This document shows, in pieces, positions 16,431-22,981 of a stretch of 34,324 nt of DNA. Location of the stretch: positions 1,399 through 35,722 of the forward strand of contig JAGPGQ010000008.1 of the NCBI GenBank assembly GCA_018055925.1, read 5' to 3'. This DNA comes from Micropruina sp. GTDB lineage: Bacteria; Actinomycetota; Actinomycetes; Propionibacteriales; Propionibacteriaceae. The position numbers were made by a program, and so were the translations under genes. Each line of letters begins with the position of its first letter. Position 1 is the stretch's first letter. The notes beneath the pieces were generated by a model, which was given only the letters and a program-made list of their open reading frames with translations, was not told where the DNA came from and searched no databases.

Positions 16431-17645
16431 ATGACCCACAGTCACGACCTGCCCCCCGGTCTGGGGCCGCTCACCTCGCTCACGCACACCCACGACGGGC
16501 ACACCCACACGCACGTCCGGAGCGAACTCCCGCAGGGGCCCCCGCAGCGACTTCACCTGCGCGGTGTGGTGCTGCCCGAGGGCGAGGAGCGCGACCTGTG
16601 GCTGCACGACGGCGTGATCGGCTTCGAACCGGTCGCGGACGCCTTCACGATCGCCACCGAGGGCTGGATCATGCCGGGCCTGGTGGACGCCCACTGCCAC
16701 GTCGGGCTGGAGTCGCACGGAGCGGTCAGTGAGGAGCGCGCCGAGGAGCACGCGATCACCGACCGCGAGGCGGGCGCCCTGCTGCTTCGGGACGCCGGCT
16801 CGCCGCTCGACACCCGCTTCCTGCAGGACCGCGAGGACCTGCCGAAGATCGTCCGGGCCGGACGCCACATCGCCCGCCCGAAGCGCTACTCGCGCAACTT
16901 CGCCGAGGAGGTCGAACCCGACGAGCTCGTGGACGAGGTGGTCACCCAGGCCGAACGCGGTGACGGCTGGGTGAAGATCGTCGGCGACTGGATCGATCGC
17001 GACGCGGGCGACCTGACCCCGCTGTGGCCCAAGGAGGTCGCCGCCGAGGCGATCGAGGCCGCTCACGAGCACGGCGCCCGGGTGACGGCGCACTGTTTCG
17101 ACGAGCGGTCGGTGGCCGAACTGGTGGACGCCGGGATCGACGGCATCGAGCACGGCACCGGTCTGGACGACGACACGATCGCCGCGATGGCGGAGCGGCA
17201 GGTGTCGCTGGTGCCGACCATGGTCAACCTGGAGAACTTCCCGACGTTCGCCGCCGCCGGCGAGGCCAAGTTCCCGCGCTATGCGGCCCACATCCGGGCG
17301 CTGCACGCCCGCCGGTTCGAGACCATCGGCAAGGCCGTCGACGCCGGGGTCCCGGTGTATGCGGGCACCGACGCCGGAGGCGTGCACGGGCACGGCCTGA
17401 TCGCGTCCGAGATCGAACTGCTGGCGAAGGTCGGCGGCAACGACTTCGCGCTCGGAGCGGCGTCCTGGAACGCGCGGCGCTGGCTGGGGCATCCGGGCAT
17501 CGAGGAGGGGGCGCCCGCCGACATCGTGGTGTTCGCCGAGGACCCCCGGGTCACCATCTCGGTCGTGCGGGAACCGAAGCTGATCATTCTCAACGGACGT
17601 GTGGTGGGCGGTTCTGCCCTGAGATCCCGGCGTTCGCCGGGATGA
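16431..17645 (+). CDS. Amidohydrolase-family metal-dependent hydrolase
   Basis: The 404-residue protein belongs to the amidohydrolase (TIM-barrel) superfamily. Metal-site motifs appear in order: HxH in GLVDAHCHVG, His in VTAHCFDE, His in GIEHGTG and the catalytic Asp in AGTDAGG. The C-terminal beta-sandwich motif GAPADIVVFAEDPR is present. Substrate is unknown; imidazolonepropionase- or prolidase-like members share this layout. The first 42 residues are unusual: eight histidines, mostly in HxH pairs (THSHD...THTHDGHTHTH). The final seven residues and the stop codon are supplied by a palindromic repeat at 17621-17647, so the original C-terminus may have been different. The ATG at 16431 is supported by a -10 box 6 nt upstream. 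Confidence 0.85.
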   Translation: MTHSHDLPPGLGPLTSLTHTHDGHTHTHVRSELPQGPPQRLHLRGVVLPEGEERDLWLHDGVIGFEPVADAFTIATEGWIMPGLVDAHCHVGLESHGAVSEERAEEHAITDREAGALLLRDAGSPLDTRFLQDREDLPKIVRAGRHIARPKRYSRNFAEEVEPDELVDEVVTQAERGDGWVKIVGDWIDRDAGDLTPLWPKEVAAEAIEAAHEHGARVTAHCFDERSVAELVDAGIDGIEHGTGLDDDTIAAMAERQVSLVPTMVNLENFPTFAAAGEAKFPRYAAHIRALHARRFETIGKAVDAGVPVYAGTDAGGVHGHGLIASEIELLAKVGGNDFALGAASWNARRWLGHPGIEEGAPADIVVFAEDPRVTISVVREPKLIILNGRVVGGSALRSRRSPG

Positions 17646-17647
17646 CG
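17621..17647. repeat. Palindromic repeat supplying the amidohydrolase stop codon
   Basis: GAGATCCCGGCG-ttc-GCCGGGATGACG. The TGA within GGGATGACG (17643-17645) is the stop codon of the amidohydrolase. The element lies 8 bp before the 68-bp tandem array. Confidence 0.9.
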
Positions 17648-17654
17648 TGGCGCT

Positions 17655-17833
17655 GTCGCCATCCCGGGGTGTCGTCGTCCCGGGCTTGACGGGACCTTGT
17701 TGGCCGGCTGCGCGCGGGGGTTGTCGCCATCCCGGGGTGTCGTCGTCCCGGGCTTGACGGGACCTTGTTGGTCGGCTGTCCGCAGGGGTTGTTGCCATCC
17801 CGGGGTGTCGTCGTCCCGGACTTGATCCGGGAT
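17655..17833. repeat. 68-bp tandem repeat built on the palindromic element
   Basis: Units begin at 17655, 17723 and 17791 (period 68). The first two are almost identical, running from GTCGCCATCCCGGGG through GTCGTCGTCCCGGGCTTGAC to GGGACCTTGTTGG. The third is cut short and ends in an intact inverted repeat TCCCGG-acttgat-CCGGGA. Each unit contains GTCCCG/CGGGAC arms. The array fills the gap between the amidohydrolase and the AlkZ-like gene. No gene is supported inside it. Confidence 0.9.
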
Positions 17834-17863
17834 CCTGGGCGGCTCTCGCGCGCGGATCGGGGC

Positions 17864-17869
17864 TACTGT
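17864..17869 (+). promoter_or_regulatory. Likely leaderless -10 element of the AlkZ-like gene
   Basis: TACTGT (TANNNT consensus) ends 6 nt before the ATG at 17876. It lies just after the 68-bp tandem array. Confidence 0.45.
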
Positions 17870-17875
17870 CCGGTC

Positions 17876-18976
17876 ATGGAACCACACCGGCTGAGCCGGC
17901 GCGACGCCCGCCGGCTGGCGCTCCGCGCCCAACTCCTGGACGCCGAGCGTCCGGCACTGGTCGCCGAGGTGGTCGACGAGCTGACCGTGGTCAACATCGA
18001 CCCGACCAATGCCATCGCCCCCAGCGAGGACCACATCCTCTGGACGCGCCTGGGCGCCGGCTACGAACACGCCCACCTGCGGCATTCCGTCGAGACCGAG
18101 AAGACCGTCTTCGAGTACGACGGCATGTACCGCGCCGCCGCCGACCTACCGCTGTACCGCGCGCTCATGCGGCGTCCGCTGCGCGCCCAGCAGACCCGGG
18201 ACTGGCTGGCCGCCAACGACCGCTTCCGGCGCGACGTGCTGGTGCTGCTGCGCGAACGGGGTCCGTTGCGGACCGGTGAGATCCCCGACACCGCACAGCG
18301 GCCGTGGGGTTCCACCGGGTGGACGAACAACCGCAACGTCACCCAGCTGCTCGAACTGCTGGTGCGCCTCGGCGAGGTCGCGATCGCCGGACGCGAGGGC
18401 CGCGAGCGGCGCTGGGACCTGGCCGAGCGGTGGTATCCCGCCGGCCTCGACGACGTGCCGGACGCCGAGGTCGAACCGCACCGCAACCGGCGCCGCCTGC
18501 AGTCGCTCGGCATCGCCCGGGCCAAGCAGACCGAGGTGCCGCTGGAGCGGATGGACGTCGGGGACGCCGGCGTGCCGGCCGTGGTCGGCGGGGTCCAGGG
18601 AACCTGGCGGGTCGATCCGGTCGGGCTGGACGACCTGGCCCGTCCCTTCGCGGGACGCACGGCGCTGCTGTCGCCCTTCGACCGGCTGGTCTTCGACCGT
18701 GGGCGGGCCGAGGCGCTGTTCGGCTTCGAGTACGTGCTGGAGATGTACAAGCCGGCGGCTAAACGGCGCTGGGGCTACTTCGCGCTGCCGATCCTGCACG
18801 GCGACCGTCTGGTCGGAAAGCTCGACGCGAAGGCCGACCGGCGCGCCGGGCTGCTGCGGATCAACGCCGTCCATCCCGACGGGCAGTGGTCACCGGGGGT
18901 CGCCGAGGCGGTCCGGGACGAGATCCGGACGCTGGCCGACTGGCTGGGCCTCGAGATCGCCCACGCGGAATCCTGA
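17876..18976 (+). CDS. AlkZ/YcaQ-family winged-helix DNA glycosylase-like protein
   Basis: The 366-residue protein aligns by eye with E. coli YcaQ along its length. N-terminal: LSRRDARRLALRAQLL. Catalytic region: VVNIDPTNAIAPSEDHILWTRLG, against LLQIDTINIVARS in YcaQ. C-terminal: LLSPFDRLVFDRGRAEALFGFEYVLEMYKPAAKRRWGYFALPILHGDRLVGKLDAKADRRAGLL. The family includes AlkZ and YcaQ, which remove bulky or cross-linked alkylguanine. The QxD/QxQ catalytic motif reads N40-I-D42 here, so the Gln is replaced by Asn and activity may be altered. The ATG at 17876 matches the family N-terminus, and the -10 box at 17864-17869 supports it. Confidence 0.85.
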   Translation: MEPHRLSRRDARRLALRAQLLDAERPALVAEVVDELTVVNIDPTNAIAPSEDHILWTRLGAGYEHAHLRHSVETEKTVFEYDGMYRAAADLPLYRALMRRPLRAQQTRDWLAANDRFRRDVLVLLRERGPLRTGEIPDTAQRPWGSTGWTNNRNVTQLLELLVRLGEVAIAGREGRERRWDLAERWYPAGLDDVPDAEVEPHRNRRRLQSLGIARAKQTEVPLERMDVGDAGVPAVVGGVQGTWRVDPVGLDDLARPFAGRTALLSPFDRLVFDRGRAEALFGFEYVLEMYKPAAKRRWGYFALPILHGDRLVGKLDAKADRRAGLLRINAVHPDGQWSPGVAEAVRDEIRTLADWLGLEIAHAES

Positions 18977-19090
18977 CCCCGCCCCGGGCCCGGATCGGTC
19001 CCCGGCACCGCCCGATTCACGACGTGAGACACCGCGTCTCACCCGGTCGCGGTTCGTCCGGTTCACCGGTGGGCAGGCACCCCGGCGCCG

Positions 19091-19096
19091 GACAAT
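19091..19096 (+). promoter_or_regulatory. Likely leaderless -10 element of the flavin-reductase-like gene
   Basis: GACAAT ends 6 nt before the GTG at 19103, with no ribosome binding site between. Confidence 0.4.
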
Positions 19097-19102
19097 TCCG
19101 GT

Positions 19103-19618
19103 GTGTCCAAACGAATCTTCAGCACCCGTCATCTCACGCACGGCGCCGTCCTCGGGGTACTCGACCAGCTGGTGCCACGTCCCCTTGCCTGGGTCGCCAC
19201 GACCTCGGCCGACGACCGGCCGCACCTGGCCACGCAGAGCCTGGTCAGCCTGGTCTCGGCCGATCCGCCGATGGTCGGCCTGACCCTGCTGGGCGACGGC
19301 GAGACGCTCGCCAACATCGAACGCAGCCACGAGTTCGTGGTGTCGTTCGCCACCGCCGACAGCATCCGCCGGGTCGAGGCGGTCTCGGGGACGCTGCGTC
19401 CCGATGCCGACACCCTCGATCTCGACATCCCGCTCGAACCCGCCGACACGGTCGCCGTGCAGCGTCCCACCGACGCCGCGGTGCACGTCGAATGCACCCT
19501 GCACGCGGTGCTCAACTTCGGCAACGGACACCTGGTGATCGGCCGGGTGAAGACCGTCGCCGTGGACGAGCCCGCGCTGGGCCGGACCCGTCGCCCGCTG
19601 GCGGTCGTGGGCAGCTGA
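19103..19618 (+). CDS. Flavin reductase-like, FMN-binding split-barrel protein
   Basis: The 171-residue protein has the split-barrel flavin reductase layout: [40 protein letters not shown] (about residues 24-63), then [18 protein letters not shown] and a distal [20 protein letters not shown]. In this family the first segment wraps the FMN phosphate. Members include flavin:NAD(P)H reductases and flavoredoxins; no partner monooxygenase is next to it, so the substrate is open. The protein ends early, at RPLAVVGS, where many relatives continue with a PxxRLGG-Y segment, so it may be a short variant. The GTG at 19103 is favoured by the GACAAT box. Confidence 0.75.
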   Translation: MSKRIFSTRHLTHGAVLGVLDQLVPRPLAWVATTSADDRPHLATQSLVSLVSADPPMVGLTLLGDGETLANIERSHEFVVSFATADSIRRVEAVSGTLRPDADTLDLDIPLEPADTVAVQRPTDAAVHVECTLHAVLNFGNGHLVIGRVKTVAVDEPALGRTRRPLAVVGS

Positions 19619-19814
19619 GCCGCAGCTGGCCCGGTTCGCCGAATGCCGGGTCGATCTGGCAAACTATGGCGCGCGTCGTCTGTTCTGGTGCCCTCTCATC
19701 GCCGGGGCGGACGGTTCACCCGAGACCCGCGTCCATTCCCCACGATGGAGGCAGGCCTCACCCGCCCAGCCTGGCAGTCGTTGCCCAGGCTTTTCCACAG
19801 GAGAAACCACACAC
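19619..19814 (+). promoter_or_regulatory. Upstream region and leader of rpsP
   Basis: The 196 bases between the flavin-reductase-like gene and rpsP hold no gene. The AT-richest patch, around 19657-19667 (TGGCAAACTATGG), is the best candidate for a -10 region, which would give a leader of roughly 140 nt ending in the hairpin and AGGAGA. The promoter call is weak. Confidence 0.35.
19768..19794 (+). promoter_or_regulatory. Hairpin with T-run in the rpsP leader
   Basis: AGCCTGG (19768-19774) pairs with CCAGGCT (19785-19791) around a 10-nt loop that can add CA/TG pairs. TTT follows directly, making four T residues with the last base of the stem. It resembles an intrinsic terminator placed 5 nt before AGGAGA (19799-19804), the rpsP ribosome binding site. 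It could act as an attenuator or protein-binding site controlling the rpsP-khpA operon; that function is inference. Confidence 0.5.
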
Positions 19815-20231
19815 GTGGCTGTCAAGATTCGTTTGAAGCGGCTCGGCAAGATCCGCTCGCCGCATTACCGCATCGTCGTCATGGACTCGCGCACCAAGCG
19901 CGACGGCCGGGCGATCGAAGAGATCGGCCTCTACCAGCCGAAGAACGACCCGTCGATCATCCAGGTCAACTCCGAGCGTGCCCAGTACTGGCTCGGCGTG
20001 GGTGCCCAGCCGACCGAGGTCGTGGTAAGCATCCTCAAGCGCAGCGGTGACTGGCAGAAGTTCACCGGCGAGGAGTCGGCGTCCGGCATCGAACCGCAGG
20101 CCGAGCGTCCCGACAAGGTGGCGCTGTTCAACGCGGCACTCGCCGAGGCCGACAACGAGCCCAGCACCGCGGCGATCAGCAAGGGCAAGAAGAAGTCCGC
20201 CGAGGCCGACGAGTCCGGCGACGAGGGCTGA
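19815..20231 (+). CDS. rpsP: Small ribosomal subunit protein bS16
   Basis: The 138-residue protein starts [42 protein letters not shown], the canonical S16 N-terminus, and continues with [26 protein letters not shown] charged C-terminal extension of about 50 residues (Glu/Lys/Ser-rich, ending ESGDEG) is usual in actinobacterial S16. A GTG start has AGGAGA 10 nt upstream. It begins the conserved rpsP-khpA-rimM-trmD block and is preceded by a hairpin leader. Confidence 0.97.
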   Translation: MAVKIRLKRLGKIRSPHYRIVVMDSRTKRDGRAIEEIGLYQPKNDPSIIQVNSERAQYWLGVGAQPTEVVVSILKRSGDWQKFTGEESASGIEPQAERPDKVALFNAALAEADNEPSTAAISKGKKKSAEADESGDEG

Positions 20232-20233
20232 TC

Positions 20234-20494
20234 GTGCTGACGGACGCACTGGAGCACCTGGTGCGCGGACTGGTGTCCAACCCGGACGACGTCCAGGTCA
20301 CCGATGCGCACCGGCGCGGCCCTCGCACGCTCGAGGTCCGCGTCCACCCCGAGGACATCGGCAAGGTGATCGGACGGCAGGGCCGTACCGCGGGCGCATT
20401 GCGCACCGTGATCGGCGCGCTCGCCGGCCGGGAGGGCATCCGGGTCGACTTCGTCGATGTGGACCGCCGGCCGAACAACCGCCGCCGCCGCTGA
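20234..20494 (+). CDS. khpA: KhpA-type KH-domain RNA-binding protein
   Basis: The 86-residue protein is a single type II KH domain. Its GxxG loop is in KVIGRQGRTAGALRTVIGAL (about residues 47-66), where nucleic acid binds. In Gram-positive bacteria KhpA pairs with KhpB (Jag) as a small-RNA/mRNA-binding complex; the KhpB gene is outside this window. A GTG start 2 nt after the rpsP stop implies translational coupling. The C-terminus is strongly basic (RRPNNRRRR). Position between rpsP and rimM is conserved in Gram-positives. Confidence 0.93.
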   Translation: MLTDALEHLVRGLVSNPDDVQVTDAHRRGPRTLEVRVHPEDIGKVIGRQGRTAGALRTVIGALAGREGIRVDFVDVDRRPNNRRRR

Positions 20495-20505
20495 ACCCAG
20501 CAACC

Positions 20506-20534
20506 GGACGCCCCTGAGTCTCTCGGGGGCGTCC
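20506..20534 (+). terminator. Strong hairpin between khpA and rimM
   Basis: GGACGCCCC (20506-20514) pairs with GGGGCGTCC (20526-20534). The interior GAG/CTC pairs extend the stem to about 12 bp around a TCT loop, with one mismatch. A short pyrimidine-rich run (ACGCTTTC) follows rather than a clean U-tract. It probably terminates or processes the transcript, separating rpsP-khpA from rimM-trmD expression. Confidence 0.6.
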
Positions 20535-20554
20535 ACGCTTTCACGAGGAGCCGG

Positions 20555-21064
20555 ATGAGCCAGGTCGACGTGGTCGTCGGGACGGTCGGTCGGGCCCATG
20601 GCCTGCGCGGCGAACTCGTCGTCCGGGTGCGCAGCGACTTCGTCGACGAGCGATTCGCGCCCGGGGCCGAACTGCGTCGGGACACCGTGGACGGGGCCCG
20701 GCTCCGGGTCGTCCGGAGCCGCTGGCAGTCCGGGACGCTGATCGTCGCGTTCGAGGGAGTCGGCGACCGTTCCCGGGCCGAGACGCTGCGCGGCACCGAC
20801 CTGTGGGCCCGGGTGGAGGCCACGGAGGACAGCGACGGCGGCATCCACGACGCGGCCCTGGTCGGCCTGGACGTGCGCAGCGGGGGCGTCTCCCGGGGGC
20901 GGGTGATCGCCGTCACGCACAATCCGGCCCAGGACCTGCTGGTCGTCGAGACGCGCGAGGGGGAGCGCCTGGTGCCGTTCGTCGCCGAACTGGTCCCGCA
21001 GGTCGACCTGGCCGGCGGCTACGTCGAGGTGGTCGCGCTGCCCGGCCTGCTCGAGGAGGCGTGA
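20555..21064 (+). CDS. rimM: Ribosome maturation factor RimM
   Basis: The 169-residue 16S rRNA processing protein binds S19 during 30S head assembly. The N-terminal barrel begins [25 protein letters not shown], which is the family signature. The C-terminal PRC-barrel spans about residues 95-165 ([65 protein letters not shown]). GAGGAG precedes the ATG at 20555. The stop overlaps the trmD start by one base (TGATG), indicating coupled translation. Confidence 0.96.
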   Translation: MSQVDVVVGTVGRAHGLRGELVVRVRSDFVDERFAPGAELRRDTVDGARLRVVRSRWQSGTLIVAFEGVGDRSRAETLRGTDLWARVEATEDSDGGIHDAALVGLDVRSGGVSRGRVIAVTHNPAQDLLVVETREGERLVPFVAELVPQVDLAGGYVEVVALPGLLEEA

Positions 21065-21810
21065 TGCGGCTCGACATCGTCAGCATCTTCCCGGACTACT
21101 TCGCCCCGCTGGAGCTCTCCCTGGTCGGCCGGGCGATCCGCCGCGGCCTACTGGAGGTGGCGGTGCACGACCTGCGCCGCTGGACGCACGACCGGCACCG
21201 GACCGTGGACGACACCCCCTACGGCGGCGGCGCCGGCATGGTGATGAAGCCCGAACCGTGGGGCGAGGCGCTCGACGACCTGCTGGCCGAGGACGATGGC
21301 ACGGGGATCCCGGGTCGAGCCCGGGATGACGGGCGGCTGGGCGAAGCCGCGGCCGACCCCGTGCTGGTGGTGCCCACCCCGTCCGGCCTCCCGTTCACCC
21401 AGGCGCTGGCCCATGATCTGGCCGGCGAACGGCGGCTGATCTTCGCCTGTGGCCGTTATGAAGGCATCGACGCGCGGGTCGTCGAGCATGCCGCCGGCCG
21501 GCTGCGGGTGCTTGAGGTGAGCCTCGGCGACTACGTGCTGAACGGGGGAGAGGTCGCCGCCCTGGCGATCATCGAGTCCGTCGTCCGGCTGCTGCCCGGG
21601 GTGCTCGGCAACCCGGCGTCCCTGGTCGAGGAGTCGCACGCCGCCGGACACGACCGGCTGCTCGAATACCCGGTCTACACCAAACCCGAGACCTGGCGCG
21701 GACTCACCGTGCCGGCCGTCCTGCTGTCGGGCCACCACGGCGAGGTCGCCGCGTGGCGGCGCGCGCAGGCAGAGGAACGCACCCGCGCCCGCCGTCCCGA
21801 CCTGCTCTGA
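21064..21810 (+). CDS. trmD: tRNA (guanine-37-N1)-methyltransferase with an in-frame repeat insert
   Basis: The SPOUT methyltransferase makes m1G37 in tRNAs and prevents frameshifting. Conserved blocks are [31 protein letters not shown], the trefoil-knot SAM site [13 protein letters not shown], and [31 protein letters not shown]. The 248 residues are close to normal length. At about residues 81-90, in the loop between [11 protein letters not shown] and VLVVPTPSG, the sequence [10 protein letters not shown] is encoded by a copy of the palindromic element (21304-21331). The frame is maintained and no catalytic residue is lost, so activity is expected. The element adds about ten residues to a variable surface loop. 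Confidence 0.96.
   Translation: MRLDIVSIFPDYFAPLELSLVGRAIRRGLLEVAVHDLRRWTHDRHRTVDDTPYGGGAGMVMKPEPWGEALDDLLAEDDGTGIPGRARDDGRLGEAAADPVLVVPTPSGLPFTQALAHDLAGERRLIFACGRYEGIDARVVEHAAGRLRVLEVSLGDYVLNGGEVAALAIIESVVRLLPGVLGNPASLVEESHAAGHDRLLEYPVYTKPETWRGLTVPAVLLSGHHGEVAAWRRAQAEERTRARRPDLL
21304..21331. repeat. Palindromic repeat inside trmD
   Basis: GGGATCCCGGG-tcga-GCCCGGGATGACG lies wholly within the coding sequence, on a variable loop. Unlike the inserts in mutM and the NRPS it is a single copy. Confidence 0.9.
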
Positions 21811-21820
21811 TTGCCGTTCT

Positions 21821-21847
21821 CGTCATCCCGGCGAACGCCGGGATCTC
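21821..21847. repeat. Palindromic repeat between trmD and the Sfp-type gene
   Basis: CGTCATCCCGGCG-aac-GCCGGGATCTC, matching the copies at 3100 and 11368, lies 10 bases after the trmD stop and 22 bases from the stop of the convergent phosphopantetheinyl transferase gene. It forms a strong hairpin and may terminate both transcripts, though no U-tract follows. Confidence 0.9.
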
Positions 21848-21869
21848 CGCACGGGCGTGGGTAGCCGCT

Positions 21870-22499
21870 TCACGCCGGCGTGAGCGCGACCGCGCCGCGG
21901 AATCCGGGTGCCGACCAGCCGAGCAGGCGCACCCCGCGGTAGCCGCGGGCGGGGGCGTCGTCGGCCAGCACGTCCAGCGTGGCGATGCTGCCCAGGGTGC
22001 CGAGACCGGCCTTGATCAGCGCCTCCTTGCGCACCCAGAGTTCGGCGAAGCCGGCGCGGGGCTCCGGTAGGCCGCGGATCCAGGACTCCTCGGCCGTGGT
22101 CAGCGCGCGCCGCGGCGGATCCCGGTCGAGGATCGCCTCCACGTCGATGCCGCACGGGGCACTCGCCGCCACCGCGGCCACGTAACCCCGGGTGTGCGAC
22201 CAGCTGACGTGGACGCCGTCCGGCGCAACCACCACGGGACGTCCGTGTGGTCCGCCGCAGCGTTCGCAACACTGCCGGAACCGCACCTCACCAGGGGCGA
22301 TGCCGGCGAACGCCGCCACGCAGGAGCGCGCCAGCAGGTGGGCCGCGGCGTAGGCGTCCCGGTCCCTGGCATGGACGAAGCGCTCCCTGCGGGCCCGCTC
22401 GGCCGCCGTCAACAATCCCAGGTCGGGACTGCCACCGACCGGTTCGAACCGGGCCACGAACGACTCGGCGGCCCCCAGAGCGTCCCGGTCGGTGGTCAC
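21870..22499 (-). CDS. Sfp-type 4'-phosphopantetheinyl transferase
   Basis: The 209-residue enzyme attaches the phosphopantetheine arm from CoA to carrier-protein serines. Motifs: HVSWSHTRGYVAAVAAS (residues about 97-113), the Mg-binding GIDVE (about 117-121) and the third motif FAELWVRKEALIKAGLG (about 148-164, W-x-x-K-E-A-x-x-K). It lies downstream of the siderophore NRPS on the same strand and is the obvious activator of the aryl carrier domain of DhbB (Ser262) and the PCP of the NRPS. A 480-bp repeat array separates it from the NRPS, and a CAGACT box 6 nt before its GTG suggests its own leaderless promoter. A cysteine cluster (CCERCGG, about residues 77-83) is unexplained. Confidence 0.92.
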   Translation of the reverse strand: MTTDRDALGAAESFVARFEPVGGSPDLGLLTAAERARRERFVHARDRDAYAAAHLLARSCVAAFAGIAPGEVRFRQCCERCGGPHGRPVVVAPDGVHVSWSHTRGYVAAVAASAPCGIDVEAILDRDPPRRALTTAEESWIRGLPEPRAGFAELWVRKEALIKAGLGTLGSIATLDVLADDAPARGYRGVRLLGWSAPGFRGAVALTPA

Positions 22500-22505
22500 C
22501 GCGCC

Positions 22506-22511
22506 AGTCTG
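22506..22511 (-). promoter_or_regulatory. Likely leaderless -10 element of the phosphopantetheinyl transferase gene
   Basis: On the minus strand CAGACT ends 6 nt before the GTG at 22499, the spacing seen at other leaderless candidates here. It implies the gene can be expressed independently of the siderophore operon upstream. Confidence 0.4.
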
Positions 22512-22536
22512 CCGCAGTGGGGTTGTCGCCGGCGCC

Positions 22537-22948
22537 GAGATCCCGGATCGAGTCCGGGATGACGAAGCGTCTCGTCATCCCGGCCGGGATCTCGGGGGTT
22601 TCCGGGTCGCGTGGGGATCCCGGATCGAGTCCTGGATGACGTGGTGGGTGCAGGACGACGAAGCGTCTCGTCATCCCGGCGTAGGCCGGGATCTCGGGGG
22701 TTTCCGGGTCGCGTGGGGATCCCGGATCGAGTCCTGGATGACGTGGTGGGTGCAGGACGACGAAGCGTCTCGTCATCCCGGCGTAGGCCGGGATCTCGGG
22801 GGTTTCCGGGTCGCGTGGGGATCCCGGATCGAGTCCTGGATGACGTGGTGGGTGCAGGACGACGAAGCGCTTCGTCATCCCGGCGTAGGCCGGGATCTCG
22901 GGGGTTTCCGGGTTGGGGTGGGGATCCCGGATCGAGTCCGGGATGACG
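22537..22948. repeat. 102-bp tandem array of palindromic repeats
   Basis: Successive units start with CGTCTCGTCATCCCGG at 22568, 22664 and 22766, and with CGCTTCGTCATCCCGG at 22868. The first unit is 96 bp because it lacks six bases of the hairpin loop; the next two are 102 bp. Each unit holds two palindromes: a CGTCATCCCGGCG-tag-GCCGGGATCTC form and a GGGATCCCGG-atcgag-TCCTGGATGACG form. Because 102 is divisible by three, several frames stay open (for example repeating [14 protein letters not shown]), but no start, codon pattern or homology supports a protein. It fills 22500-22981. Confidence 0.93.
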
Positions 22949-22981
22949 TGTTGGGGACGACGTGGCTGGGACGGTGAGTGT

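Noticed and set aside
22430-22460. tRNA-like GGTTCGAACC sequence
   Set aside because: It lies inside the coding sequence of the phosphopantetheinyl transferase and is not followed or preceded by a cloverleaf or acceptor stem.
22537-22948. CRISPR array
   Set aside because: The units are contiguous 102-bp tandem copies including what would be spacers; there are no unique spacers and no cas genes.
22288-22977. Open frames with 34-residue peptide repeats on both strands over the 102-bp array
   Set aside because: The repeat period is a multiple of three, so open frames arise automatically. No ribosome binding site or conserved start exists, and one of the frames runs out of phase into the phosphopantetheinyl transferase gene.
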